The translations under genes were made by a program, and so were the position numbers. Source: Arthrobacter luteolus NBRC 107841 (GTDB taxonomy: Bacteria > Actinomycetota > Actinomycetes > Actinomycetales > Micrococcaceae). From it: a DNA stretch of 64,000 nt. The stretch spans positions 186,001 through 250,000 of the forward strand of contig NZ_BCQM01000002.1 of assembly GCF_001552075.1 (NCBI RefSeq), in the 5' to 3' direction. Below are positions 26,704 through 35,493 of this stretch, piece by piece. The notes below the pieces were generated by a model that saw only the letters and a program-made list of their open reading frames with translations, made no database searches and was not told the DNA's origin. The stretch's first letter is position 1, and the number at the start of each line of letters is the position of its first letter.

Positions 26704-27211
26704 GAAGCATCTGGTCCTGATCGGGCTGATGGCCGCCGGCAAATCAGTTGTCGGCCGGTCCCTCGCTTCCCGGCATGGACTGCCCTATGTGGACACCGAT
26801 CAGGTGGTGGTGGAGGAACACGGACCCATCCCGGAGATTTTCGCCAGCCACAGCGAAGCGTACTTCCGTGAGGTGGAGGCCCGCGCCGTCGCCGGCGCGC
26901 TGGATTCACCGGTCCGGTCCGTGGTCTCGCTGGGGGGCGGTGCGGTGCTGGACGCCGGAACGCAGCAGCTCCTGCAGCGCGCTACCGTGGTGTTCCTGGA
27001 CACCGACCTGGATACCGTCCTGCCGCGGATTTCGCGTTCCGGCCACCGGCCGCTCCTGGCCGGAGACCCGGTAGCCCGCTGGTCCGCGCTGGACGAGGCT
27101 CGCCGCCCGCTTTATGAAACGCTGGCAGACATTGTTATAGACACCAGGGGACTGGCCGTTCCGGAAGTCGTGGAACGTATCACCGCCGCCCTGGACGAAG
27201 GAGAACGCTAA
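26696..27211 (+). CDS. aroK: Shikimate kinase
   Basis: A 171-residue P-loop kinase phosphorylating shikimate. Walker A is [11 protein letters not shown], followed by [14 protein letters not shown] with the shikimate-binding Asp and [11 protein letters not shown], plus the lid segment [13 protein letters not shown]. The GTG at 26696 gives [17 protein letters not shown] and overlaps the end of aroC by eight bases; the frame is open far upstream but only as out-of-frame aroC sequence. Its TAA overlaps the ATG of aroB by one base. Confidence 0.93.
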   Translation: MPEKHLVLIGLMAAGKSVVGRSLASRHGLPYVDTDQVVVEEHGPIPEIFASHSEAYFREVEARAVAGALDSPVRSVVSLGGGAVLDAGTQQLLQRATVVFLDTDLDTVLPRISRSGHRPLLAGDPVARWSALDEARRPLYETLADIVIDTRGLAVPEVVERITAALDEGER

Positions 27212-28332
27212 TGCCCGCTGAACCCACCATCATCAAGGTCACGGGCGACAAGCCCGCCGAAAACTACGACGTCGTCATCGGCAACGGCCTGCTCGGCCGC
27301 CTGCCCGGCATGCTGGGGGAGCGGGTCCGCCGCGTCCTGGTGATCCACCCGCGTGCCCTGCGCACCACGGGTGACACGGTCCGGGACGAACTGGCAGCGG
27401 CCGGCCTGACCGCGCTTACTGCGGAAATCCCCGACGCCGAAGAGGGCAAGCACATCCAGGTCGCGTCCTTCTGCTGGCAGGTCCTGGGCCAGAACGACTT
27501 CACCCGCTCCGACGCGGTCGTCGCCGTGGGCGGCGGCGCGGTCACCGACGTCGCCGGTTTCGTCGCCGCCACCTGGCTGCGCGGCATCAAGGTAGTGCAC
27601 GTCCCCACCAGCCTGCTCGGCATGGTGGACGCCTCCGTCGGCGGGAAGACCGGGATCAACACGGCCGAGGGCAAAAACCTGGTCGGCGCGTTCCATCCGC
27701 CCGCCGGAGTCCTCGCGGACCTCGATGCCCTGGGTTCCCTGCCGAAGAATGAACTGCTCAGCGGGATGGCTGAAGTCGTCAAGTGCGGCTTCATTGCCGA
27801 CCCGGAAATCCTGGACCTGATCGAAGCCAACCCCGAAGCAGTTGCCGATGGAAGCTCGGACGTTGTCCGCGAGCTGGTCGAACGCGCTGTCCGGGTCAAG
27901 GCCGAGATTGTTTCCGGTGACCTGCGCGAGGCCGGACGGCGGGAATTCCTGAACTACGGCCACACCCTGGGCCATTCGATCGAACTGGCCGAACGCTATC
28001 AGTGGCGGCACGGCGCGGCGGTGTCCGTGGGCCTGGTCTTTGCGGCCGAGCTCGGCCGGATGGTCGGCCGGCTGGACGATGCCACGGCGGACCGGCACAA
28101 GGCCGTCCTCACCTCCCTCGGCCTGCCGGTCACCTACCGGAAGGACCGCTGGAGCGCCCTGCTGGACGGCATGCGCCGGGACAAGAAATCCCGCGGTGAC
28201 CTGCTCCGCTTTGTTGTCCTGGACGGACTGGCCAAACCCTCCATCCTGGAAGTGCCGGACACCTCGCTGCTGTTCGCCGCTTACCAGGAGATCGCATCCG
28301 AGCCCGACGGCGGGATCCGGCTCAGCCTGTAG
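27211..28332 (+). CDS. aroB: 3-Dehydroquinate synthase
   Basis: A 373-residue NAD- and metal-dependent enzyme converting DAHP to 3-dehydroquinate. [20 protein letters not shown] is the nucleotide-binding block, [21 protein letters not shown] is the signature, and [11 protein letters not shown] supplies metal-binding His. It is the last aro gene here; the dehydroquinase gene often found between aroB and efp in relatives is missing, and EPSP synthase is also not in the window. Confidence 0.96.
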   Translation: MPAEPTIIKVTGDKPAENYDVVIGNGLLGRLPGMLGERVRRVLVIHPRALRTTGDTVRDELAAAGLTALTAEIPDAEEGKHIQVASFCWQVLGQNDFTRSDAVVAVGGGAVTDVAGFVAATWLRGIKVVHVPTSLLGMVDASVGGKTGINTAEGKNLVGAFHPPAGVLADLDALGSLPKNELLSGMAEVVKCGFIADPEILDLIEANPEAVADGSSDVVRELVERAVRVKAEIVSGDLREAGRREFLNYGHTLGHSIELAERYQWRHGAAVSVGLVFAAELGRMVGRLDDATADRHKAVLTSLGLPVTYRKDRWSALLDGMRRDKKSRGDLLRFVVLDGLAKPSILEVPDTSLLFAAYQEIASEPDGGIRLSL

Positions 28333-28391
28333 CGCTGAGCGTTCCGTCTCCGGCCGCGCCCTGCGGAGCGTGTATGGATTCGCCGAACAGG

Positions 28392-28397
28392 TAGAAT
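28392..28397 (+). promoter_or_regulatory. Candidate -10 box of efp
   Basis: TAGAAT, giving a start near 28404 and an untranslated leader of about 42 nt ending in AAAGAGAAACT before the GTG. No clear -35 was found. Confidence 0.4.
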
Positions 28398-28445
28398 GGT
28401 CGACGGACAAGACACGTAGTTACGCGAAACGACGAAAGAGAAACT

Positions 28446-29009
28446 GTGGCAACGACCAACGACATCAAGAACGGCACGGTGCTGAAGCTTGAAGGCAACC
28501 TCTGGAGCATCATTGAGTTCCAGCACGTAAAGCCGGGCAAGGGTGGTGCGTTCGTCCGTACCAAAATGCGCAACGTCCGTTCAGGCAAGGTCGTCGACAA
28601 GACGTTCAACGCCGGCATCAAGATCGAGACTGCCACCGTTGACCGCCGCGATTACCAGTATCTGTACAAGGACGGCGACGACTACGTGTTCATGGACACA
28701 TCGGACTTTGATCAGCTCACCGTACCGGGCGCAATCGTCGGCGACTACGCCAACTTCATGCTCGAGTCCATGATGGTCACCATCGCCATCCACGAGGGTT
28801 CCCCCCTCTACATCGAACTGCCGGCTTCGGTGGTCCTGGAAATCACCTACACCGAGCCGGGCCTGCAGGGCGACCGCTCCACCGGCGGCACCAAGCCCGC
28901 CACCGTGGAAACCGGCTACGAAATCCAGGTTCCGCTGTTCCTGGAACAGGGCACCAAGGTCAAAGTTGATACCCGCACCGGCGACTACCTGGGACGCGTT
29001 AACGAGTGA
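28446..29009 (+). CDS. efp: Elongation factor P
   Basis: A 187-residue tRNA-shaped factor that relieves stalling at polyproline. The KOW-like N domain contains the tip loop [16 protein letters not shown] (lysine at the usual modification position), followed by the two OB domains; [22 protein letters not shown] is the C-terminal signature. No modification enzyme (EpmA, deoxyhypusine-like, or EarP) is in the window, so whether the tip Lys is modified cannot be told. GTG 28446. It overlaps nusB by four bases. Confidence 0.97.
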   Translation: MATTNDIKNGTVLKLEGNLWSIIEFQHVKPGKGGAFVRTKMRNVRSGKVVDKTFNAGIKIETATVDRRDYQYLYKDGDDYVFMDTSDFDQLTVPGAIVGDYANFMLESMMVTIAIHEGSPLYIELPASVVLEITYTEPGLQGDRSTGGTKPATVETGYEIQVPLFLEQGTKVKVDTRTGDYLGRVNE

Positions 29010-29416
29010 GTGCACGCAGTAAAGCCCGGACCAGGGCACTCGAAGTGCTCTTCGAAGCGGAACAGCGATCCATGTCTCCGCTTGAGTCCCTCCGCTCCCG
29101 CCGGGAGCAGACGGACCAGGTCATTAACCCGTACACCATGGACCTGGTGGAAGGGGTTATTGCCAAGCAGGCTCAGATTGACGAGTTCCTGAGCACCTAC
29201 TCGCAGGGCTGGGCGCTGGACCGGATGCCGGCCGTTGACCGCATCATCCTGCGGATCGGCAGCTGGGAACTGCTCTACAACGATGACGTTCCGGACAAGG
29301 TCGCCATCAGCGAAGCCGTCGAACTGGCCAAGACCCTCTCCACCGATGAATCACCCGCATTCATCAACGGGCTGCTTGGCCGGCTGCACCAGCTCAAGGA
29401 CTCACTGCTGGCCTAA
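29006..29416 (+). CDS. nusB: Transcription antitermination factor NusB
   Basis: A 136-residue all-helical protein that, with S10, binds boxA RNA in rRNA operons. [20 protein letters not shown] is the N-terminal motif, [18 protein letters not shown] the central one, and [29 protein letters not shown] the C-terminal signature. The GTG at 29006 overlaps the efp stop. A terminator follows 36 bases after the stop. Confidence 0.96.
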   Translation: MSARSKARTRALEVLFEAEQRSMSPLESLRSRREQTDQVINPYTMDLVEGVIAKQAQIDEFLSTYSQGWALDRMPAVDRIILRIGSWELLYNDDVPDKVAISEAVELAKTLSTDESPAFINGLLGRLHQLKDSLLA

Positions 29417-29451
29417 GCTCCGTTCAGTTAGACCCCAGCATCCTGACTTCC

Positions 29452-29481
29452 AATGCCCGGCAGGTTCTCCTGCCGGGCATT
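29452..29481. terminator. Terminator after nusB, shared with prsW
   Basis: AATGCCCGGCAGG (29452-29464) pairs perfectly with CCTGCCGGGCATT (29469-29481) around a TTCT loop. Convergent genes lie on both sides. Confidence 0.8.
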
Positions 29482-29528
29482 GTGCTGCCCGGCGGGAGGA
29501 CGGCCGCACAGCGCATGCCGGGGGACGG

Positions 29529-30725
29529 TCAGGACGGCCGGGCGGTGCCCGCCGTCTGCAGGAGAACGGCGCGGGTCCGGATCAGCCCCGCCAGGATCCG
29601 CTCTTCACGGGCTGCGTTCATGCGGGGGTCGCGCCCGTTGACCAGCTGCTGCCGGGTCAGCGCCAGGTGGGTCGCGTCGCGGATGAAAGTCCGCATGGCA
29701 GGCTTGGCCCCGAAGCCACCGGCCCAGCGCAGGGCCTGCCGCCGGCCGGACCGGGTGGCGAGCATCTCCACCTCGGCAGGGGTGAACCAGCCGGCCGCCG
29801 CGTATTCGCCCAGCCGTGCCCGCGTCAGCCGCTGCTCCGCACGGCGCAGATAGGCCACGCCGGCCAGGGCCAGGACGAACAGCGGCACCTGGAGCAGGAA
29901 GTAGAACAGGAAGAAATCGTCATAAACCAGCGCCATACCGCCGTTCCAGAACATGTGTCCCAGAACCGCTGCGGCCAGGCCGGCGGTGAAGCCCACCACA
30001 ATCCGCGCTCCGCCCGGCTTCCGGACGGCGAGGCCCAGGGCCAGTCCCACCGCCGCGGTGAAGAGCACATGGGCGAAGGGGGAGAACAGTCCGCGGAGCA
30101 CGAACACGAAGCCCAGCTGCAGGCTGACACCGCCGGTTTCGAAGAGCGCGGCACTGAAGTAGAGAATGTTCTCCGTGAAGGCGAAACCGGCGCCGATGGT
30201 GCCCGCATAAACGATTCCGTCGAGCGGGCCGTCGAAATGGCTGCGCCGCGCAAAAACCAGGATCAGGACCCCCAGGCCTTTGGCAGCCTCTTCGACCAGC
30301 GGGGCCTGCACCACTGTGGCAATGACATCCGCCGGGGTCAGCGGCAGCAGCGTCATCAGGACCTCATTCACCATGCTCCCCAGCAGCACGGTGATGGCCA
30401 CGGAGACCCCTGCGCCCCAAAGGAAAGCGAACAGCAGGGCGGCCCGCGGTTCCGGCTCCCACCGGTCAATCCAATGCAGTCCCAGCAGGCAGATACCCAG
30501 CGGAATTAGTGCCAGGAAGCCGCACAGGATGAACGCTTCGCTGCCCAGCGCGGCGAACAGGAAGAACCCGACCAGTACCACCACCACCGCGGCGGCAGTG
30601 ATGAGCAGCACATTTAGAACAGTGCCGTTCCCGGCCCGGGATCCGGAGGGCACCTGAAGGGGTGCGATGCTGTCAGCAGGCTCCCCGGGCAGGCCCGAGA
30701 GCCCCGGTCCGGGCTGGGAAATCAT
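29529..30725 (-). CDS. PrsW-family intramembrane metalloprotease
   Basis: A 398-residue membrane protein with about nine hydrophobic segments. The family hallmark VQAPLVEEAAKGLGVLIL holds the EExxK motif; DGPLDGIVYAGTIGAGFAFTENILYF (which contains ExxxN/H-type residues) and the later H-containing FSPFAHVLFTAAVG and VLGHMFWNGG agree with the metal-binding elements. In Bacillus subtilis PrsW cleaves an anti-sigma factor, but no sigma/anti-sigma pair is next to it here. The cytoplasmic C terminus of about 90 residues is Arg-rich. ATG 30725 is chosen; an upstream in-frame ATG at 30791 adds 22 residues without hydrophobic character. Confidence 0.88.
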   Translation of the reverse strand: MISQPGPGLSGLPGEPADSIAPLQVPSGSRAGNGTVLNVLLITAAAVVVVLVGFFLFAALGSEAFILCGFLALIPLGICLLGLHWIDRWEPEPRAALLFAFLWGAGVSVAITVLLGSMVNEVLMTLLPLTPADVIATVVQAPLVEEAAKGLGVLILVFARRSHFDGPLDGIVYAGTIGAGFAFTENILYFSAALFETGGVSLQLGFVFVLRGLFSPFAHVLFTAAVGLALGLAVRKPGGARIVVGFTAGLAAAVLGHMFWNGGMALVYDDFFLFYFLLQVPLFVLALAGVAYLRRAEQRLTRARLGEYAAAGWFTPAEVEMLATRSGRRQALRWAGGFGAKPAMRTFIRDATHLALTRQQLVNGRDPRMNAAREERILAGLIRTRAVLLQTAGTARPS

Positions 30726-30795
30726 GAACGTTTGCCTGTCATGGACCCAACAATATCCGGGCCCGCCCGCTGTGATAGCTTTGAAGGGCATTCAA

Positions 30796-30826
30796 CCTTT
30801 AAGTCCGTCCTGTGAGGCGGGGAAGG
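30796..30826 (+). promoter_or_regulatory. PyrR-binding RNA hairpin in the pyr leader
   Basis: TCCTGTGAGGC (30808-30818) matches the conserved core UCCNGNGAGGY of PyrR-binding loops. CCTT (30796-30799) and AAGG (30823-30826) form the lower stem, and the 3' side runs into the pyrR Shine-Dalgarno GGAAGGAGG. No terminator hairpin follows, so repression should act on translation initiation, as described for Mycobacterium smegmatis pyrR, rather than by the Bacillus attenuation mechanism. UMP/UTP-bound PyrR would be the ligand. Confidence 0.8.
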
Positions 30827-30838
30827 AGGAAGCAGAAT

Positions 30839-31420
30839 ATGGATCTTAGTGATCCCACGCAGGCCCCCGCGCCTGCCCGCACCGTTCTGGCTTCAGCTGA
30901 TATTGACCGCGCCCTGACGCGGATCGCCCACGAAATCCTCGAGGCGAACAAGGGCGGCACCGACCTTGTCCTGATGGGTATTCCGCGCCGCGGATATCCA
31001 CTGGCCCGTCGCCTGGCCGCCAAGATAGCCGCCGCCGATCCGTCCGTGGACGCCGCCGCAATCACCGGGCAGCTCGACGTCACGATGTTCCGTGACGACC
31101 TCGCCCACCAGCCCACCCGGCCCCCGTATCCCACCGAGCTGCCGCCCAGCGGCATTGACGGCAAAGTCGTTGTCCTGGTGGACGACGTGCTTTACTCCGG
31201 GCGCACCATCCGGGCCGCCCTCGACGCCCTGGTCGACCTGGGACGTCCCCGCGCCGTGCGCCTTGCCGTCCTCGTTGACCGCGGGCACCGGGAACTGCCC
31301 ATCCGCGCCGACCATGTGGGCAAGAACCTGCCCACCGCCGCCGTGGAAAAGGTCCGGGTCCGGCTGGTCGAAACCGACCTGCCCGCCGCAGACGAAGTCG
31401 TGATCGAAGGCACTGTATGA
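30839..31420 (+). CDS. pyrR: Bifunctional pyr regulator / uracil phosphoribosyltransferase
   Basis: A 193-residue type I PRTase-fold protein. The PRPP loop [21 protein letters not shown] and the early [19 protein letters not shown] are clear. It binds pyr mRNA when charged with uridine nucleotides and has weak UPRTase activity. ATG 30839 is preferred: it follows GGAAGGAGG by eight bases, whereas the longer frame starts inside the RNA hairpin. First gene of the six-enzyme operon; its stop overlaps pyrB. Confidence 0.95.
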   Translation: MDLSDPTQAPAPARTVLASADIDRALTRIAHEILEANKGGTDLVLMGIPRRGYPLARRLAAKIAAADPSVDAAAITGQLDVTMFRDDLAHQPTRPPYPTELPPSGIDGKVVVLVDDVLYSGRTIRAALDALVDLGRPRAVRLAVLVDRGHRELPIRADHVGKNLPTAAVEKVRVRLVETDLPAADEVVIEGTV

Positions 31421-32415
31421 AGCACCTGCTCTCCACCCTGGACCTCTCACACCAGGATGCGATTTCCATCCTGGACACCGCGGAGGCCATGGCCGCAGTA
31501 GGGGAGCGGGAAGTGAAGAAGCTCCCCGCACTGCGCGGCCGGACAGTCGTCAACCTGTTCTTCGAAGACTCCACCCGCACCAGGATTTCCTTCGAGGCTG
31601 CTGCCAAGCGCCTCTCCGCAGACGTCATCAACTTCTCGGCGAAGGGGTCCTCGGTCTCCAAGGGCGAATCGCTCAAAGACACCGCCCAGACCCTTGCCGC
31701 CATCGGTGCGGACGCCGTCGTCATCCGCCACGGCGCGTCCGGTGCTCCGGCACGGCTCGCCAACTCCGGCTGGATCGACGCCGCAGTCCTGAACGCCGGC
31801 GACGGGACGCATGAGCATCCCACCCAGGCACTGCTGGACGCCTTCACCATGCGCCGGCACTGGGCCCGGCTGCACGGTACACCGTCCCAGGGCACCGACC
31901 TGTCCGGGATGCGCGTGGCGATCGTCGGGGACATCCTGCATTCGCGGGTGGCGCGCTCCGACCTCTGGCTGCTCAAGACCCTCGGTGCCGACGTAACGCT
32001 CGTGGCCCCGCCCACCCTGCTGCCCTTCGGCGTGGAATCCTGGCCCTGCAAGGTCAGCTACTCACTCGATGAGACCCTGGAAACCCGACCCGACGCCGTG
32101 ATGATGCTCCGGGTCCAGGCAGAACGCATGCACTCGGCGTTCTTCCCGACCGTCCGGGAATACTCGCGCCGCTGGGGATTTGACGACGTCCGGCTGGACC
32201 GGCTCGATTCCTTTGGCCTGGACGACACGATCCTGCTGCACCCCGGCCCCATGAACCGCGGGCTGGAGATTTCCTCCCGCGCCGCCGATTCACCGCGTTC
32301 GACCGTCCTGGCCCAGGTCAGCAACGGCGTTTCCGTCCGGATGGCGGCCCTCTATCTCCTGCTCTCCGGCGAGGGCAGCTCCCAGCGAACACCACAGGAA
32401 GTTTCCGCACAGTGA
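31417..32415 (+). CDS. pyrB: Aspartate carbamoyltransferase catalytic subunit
   Basis: A 332-residue enzyme joining carbamoyl phosphate and aspartate. [19 protein letters not shown] is the carbamoyl-phosphate signature (STRTR), SFSAKGSS-type 80s-loop sequence is present ([19 protein letters not shown]), and [14 protein letters not shown] and [12 protein letters not shown] complete the active site. No pyrI regulatory subunit is present, as is usual in Actinobacteria. Overlaps pyrR and pyrC by four bases each. Confidence 0.97.
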   Translation: MKHLLSTLDLSHQDAISILDTAEAMAAVGEREVKKLPALRGRTVVNLFFEDSTRTRISFEAAAKRLSADVINFSAKGSSVSKGESLKDTAQTLAAIGADAVVIRHGASGAPARLANSGWIDAAVLNAGDGTHEHPTQALLDAFTMRRHWARLHGTPSQGTDLSGMRVAIVGDILHSRVARSDLWLLKTLGADVTLVAPPTLLPFGVESWPCKVSYSLDETLETRPDAVMMLRVQAERMHSAFFPTVREYSRRWGFDDVRLDRLDSFGLDDTILLHPGPMNRGLEISSRAADSPRSTVLAQVSNGVSVRMAALYLLLSGEGSSQRTPQEVSAQ

Positions 32416-33812
32416 ACACCGCAACACACACTGCAACTGCAGCAGCGCCCGCACCGGCCGCACAGCCGACCCTGTCCCCGAACGGCGCCTACCTGATCCG
32501 CGGCGCCTCACTGCTGGGGATTGAACGCGCCGACCTCCTGATCCAGGACGGCCTGATCTCCGCCGTCGGCCAGGAGCTCGCTGCCCCCGAGGGCACCCTG
32601 GTCATCGACGCCGAGGGCCTCATCGCGCTCCCCGGCATGGTGGACCTGCACACCCACCTGCGCGAACCGGGCCGCGAAGACGCCGAAACGGTGGAGACGG
32701 GTACCCGTGCCGCCGCGCTGGGCGGCTTCACCTCCGTGCACGCCATGGCCAACTCCAACCCCGTCGCAGACACTGCCGGCGTCGTGGAACAGGTCTACAG
32801 CCTGGGCCTGAAGTCCGGCTGGGTGGACGTCCGCCCGGTCGGAGCCGTCACCGTCGGGCTCAAGGGCGAACGGATGGCCGAACTCGGTGCCATGGCCGAC
32901 TCCCGGGCCCGGGTCCGGGTCTTCTCCGACGACGGCATGTGCGTCCACGACCCCATCCTGATGCGCCGTGCCCTGGAATACGTCAAGGCGTTCGACGGCG
33001 TGATCGCGCAGCACGCCCAGGAACCGCGGATGACCGAGGGCGCCCAGATGCACGAAGGCGACGTCAGCGCGGTGCTGGGCCTGCCCGGCTGGCCCGCCGT
33101 GGCCGAGGAATCCATCATTGCCCGCGACGTCCTGCTGGCCCAGCACACCGGGTCCCGCCTGCACGTGTGCCACGTCTCCACCGCCGGTTCCGTGGAAATC
33201 ATCCGCTGGGCCAAGGAACGCGGCATCAACGTCACGGCTGAGGTCACCCCGCACCACCTGCTCCTGACCGACGAATCCGTGCGAAGCTACGACCCGGTGT
33301 ACAAGGTCAACCCGCCTCTGCGGACCGAATCCGACGTTGAAGCCCTGCGCCGCGGCCTGGCCGACGGCACCATCGACATCGTCGGCACCGACCACGCTCC
33401 GCACCCCAGCGAGCACAAGGAATGCGAGTGGGCGCAGGCCGCCATGGGCATGACCGGGCTGGAAACGGCCCTCTCCGTGGTCCAGGCAACCATGATCGAC
33501 ACCGGCCTGATGACCTGGGCGGACTTCGCCCGGGTCACGTCCGCGGCCCCCGCCGCCATCGGCCGCGTCACGAGCCAGGGCAGGCCGCTGGAAGCGGGCG
33601 AACCGGCCAACGTCATATTGGTTGACCCGGCTGCACGCCGGACGGTCGACCCCCATAAGATGGCAACCATGGGCAGGAACAGTCCGTACGCCGGGCTGGA
33701 GCTGCCCGGAGTGGTGCGGACCACCTTCTTTGCCGGCCACCCCACCGTCCTTGACGGAGCACTGAACACGCCGCGGGCCGCGGCTGCGGAGGAGACACCA
33801 TGGATTGGCTGA
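32412..33812 (+). CDS. pyrC: Dihydroorotase
   Basis: A 466-residue class I zinc amidohydrolase closing N-carbamoylaspartate to dihydroorotate. [31 protein letters not shown] holds the HxH metal pair, [11 protein letters not shown] another His, and [15 protein letters not shown] the catalytic Asp and neighbours. The first about 25 residues are an Ala/Pro-rich extension ([18 protein letters not shown]). GTG 32412 overlaps pyrB. It shares 13 bases with the following PH-like gene. Confidence 0.95.
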   Translation: MNTATHTATAAAPAPAAQPTLSPNGAYLIRGASLLGIERADLLIQDGLISAVGQELAAPEGTLVIDAEGLIALPGMVDLHTHLREPGREDAETVETGTRAAALGGFTSVHAMANSNPVADTAGVVEQVYSLGLKSGWVDVRPVGAVTVGLKGERMAELGAMADSRARVRVFSDDGMCVHDPILMRRALEYVKAFDGVIAQHAQEPRMTEGAQMHEGDVSAVLGLPGWPAVAEESIIARDVLLAQHTGSRLHVCHVSTAGSVEIIRWAKERGINVTAEVTPHHLLLTDESVRSYDPVYKVNPPLRTESDVEALRRGLADGTIDIVGTDHAPHPSEHKECEWAQAAMGMTGLETALSVVQATMIDTGLMTWADFARVTSAAPAAIGRVTSQGRPLEAGEPANVILVDPAARRTVDPHKMATMGRNSPYAGLELPGVVRTTFFAGHPTVLDGALNTPRAAAAEETPWIG

Positions 33813-34318
33813 TCTTCCTTCTCTGCGCCCTGGCTGGCGCAGCACTTCTGCTCGGACTGTTTGCCCTCGGCTGGCGGGGACGCCGCCGCCGGCAATCAGA
33901 TATTCCCCGGCCCCGCCCCCTCCCGGACGACCTGGAAATGCCCCGTTTCCAGGCTGACGGGCAGTACGTCGCCACCACCACGGCAGGCGACTGGCTGGAC
34001 CGGGTTGCCGTCTACGGCCTGGGGGTGAAGTCAACTGCAACCGTAGCCGTCTTCCCGGAAGGCCTCTTTTTCGCCCGCAGCGGCGCCCCTGACGTCTGGA
34101 TTGACCGCACTGACCTGCGCGGCGTCCGCCTGGAGCGCGGCATGGCCGGCAAATTCGTTGAAAAGGACGGGCTGGTCATGGTGACCTGGCAGCTCGGCCC
34201 CAAAACCGTCGACACCGGGTTCCGCACCCGGTCAGCCGACTCAAAAACCCCCCTGGTTTCGGCCATCAAGGCGCTGCTGCCGGAATCATCTGCAACATCT
34301 AGCGAGGAACAACTGTGA
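33800..34318 (+). CDS. PH-like domain membrane protein inside the pyr operon
   Basis: A 172-residue protein: N-terminal membrane helix [23 protein letters not shown], a basic stop-transfer stretch (RGRRRR), then a soluble domain of about 110 residues with alternating hydrophobic strands ([42 protein letters not shown]). Position between pyrC and carA, with a 13-base overlap on pyrC and a four-base overlap on carA, is conserved in Actinobacteria, which shows it is a real gene. A PH-like fold has been proposed for such proteins; no link to pyrimidine synthesis is known to me. Confidence 0.75.
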   Translation: MDWLIFLLCALAGAALLLGLFALGWRGRRRRQSDIPRPRPLPDDLEMPRFQADGQYVATTTAGDWLDRVAVYGLGVKSTATVAVFPEGLFFARSGAPDVWIDRTDLRGVRLERGMAGKFVEKDGLVMVTWQLGPKTVDTGFRTRSADSKTPLVSAIKALLPESSATSSEEQL

Positions 34319-35493
34319 CAGTGAACCAAACTCCCGCCCCGACCACAGCTGTCCTTATGCTCGAGGACGGCCGCAGCTTCCGCGGCCGCAGCTACGGAGC
34401 AACCGGAACGGCCCTGGGCGAGGCCGTCTTCGCCACCGGCATGACCGGGTACCAGGAGACCATCACCGATCCCTCCTACGCCCGCCAGCTGGTCGTCCAG
34501 ACCGCCCCGCATATCGGCAACACCGGTGTGAACAGTGACGACGCCGAGTCCCGCCGCATCTGGGTCGCCGGCTACATCGTCCGCGACGCCGCCCGGCGGC
34601 CCTCCAACTGGCGCTCGGAACGGACGCTGGACGAAGAGCTCGAGGCGCAGGGCGTCGTTGGCATCTCCGGCGTCGATACCCGTGCCATCACCCGGCATCT
34701 GCGCGAACGCGGTGCCATGAAGGCCGGCATCTTCTCCGGAGCCACCGCGGCCCGCACCGACGCCGAGCTGCTCGCCGACGTTCGTGCGCAGGAATCCATG
34801 GCCGGCGCCCGCCTGGCCGAGGAAGTCAGCATCGATGCCGCCTACACGGTGGAACCGGCTGCGCACGGCTGGGACAAGGAACCGCTGTTCACCGTCGCTG
34901 CCCTGGACCTCGGCATCAAGTCGATGACCCCGGTGCGCTTCGCGGAACGCGGCGTGCGCGTCCAGGTCCTGCCCGCCTCCGCCACCCTGGCGGACGTCCA
35001 GGCAGTCAACCCGGACGGGGTGTTTATGTCCAACGGACCCGGCGACCCCGCCACCGCGGATGACCAGGTCAAGCTCCTGCGCGATGTCCTGGACACCGGC
35101 GTGCCGTTCTTCGGCATCTGCTTCGGCAACCAGATCCTCGGCCGCGCGCTGGGCTTCGGCACCTACAAGCTGCCCTACGGCCACCGCGGCATCAACCAGC
35201 CCGTCCTGGACCGCCGCACCGGCAAGGTGGAAATCACCAGCCAGAACCACGGCTTCGCCGTCGACGCCCCGCTCGACGGCCCGGTCACGGCCCCTGAAGC
35301 GCGCTTCGGGCAGGTCGAAGTCAGCCACATCAGCCTCAACGACAACGTGGTGGAGGGCCTGGCGTGCCTGGACATCCCCGCGTTCTCCGTCCAGTACCAC
35401 CCCGAGGCTGCCGCCGGCCCGCACGACTCCGCGTACCTCTTCGACCGCTTCGTCGACCTGATGGCCGCCAGCAAGAACAAGGAATCCAACTAA
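34315..35493 (+). CDS. carA: Carbamoyl-phosphate synthase small subunit
   Basis: A 392-residue glutamine amidotransferase subunit delivering ammonia to Car[19 protein letters not shown] is the N-terminal signature; the class I GATase domain has [18 protein letters not shown] with the nucleophilic Cys, [10 protein letters not shown] and [13 protein letters not shown] with the catalytic His and Glu. GTG 34315 overlaps the PH-like gene; its TAA shares one base with the ATG of carB. Confidence 0.97.
   Translation: MTVNQTPAPTTAVLMLEDGRSFRGRSYGATGTALGEAVFATGMTGYQETITDPSYARQLVVQTAPHIGNTGVNSDDAESRRIWVAGYIVRDAARRPSNWRSERTLDEELEAQGVVGISGVDTRAITRHLRERGAMKAGIFSGATAARTDAELLADVRAQESMAGARLAEEVSIDAAYTVEPAAHGWDKEPLFTVAALDLGIKSMTPVRFAERGVRVQVLPASATLADVQAVNPDGVFMSNGPGDPATADDQVKLLRDVLDTGVPFFGICFGNQILGRALGFGTYKLPYGHRGINQPVLDRRTGKVEITSQNHGFAVDAPLDGPVTAPEARFGQVEVSHISLNDNVVEGLACLDIPAFSVQYHPEAAAGPHDSAYLFDRFVDLMAASKNKESN

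Noticed and set aside
29235-30509. 424-codon plus-strand frame running from nusB into the region opposite prsW
   Set aside because: It crosses the nusB stop and terminator and is rich in Gln, Gly, Arg and His; the PrsW protein on the other strand has clear membrane helices and the EExxK motif.
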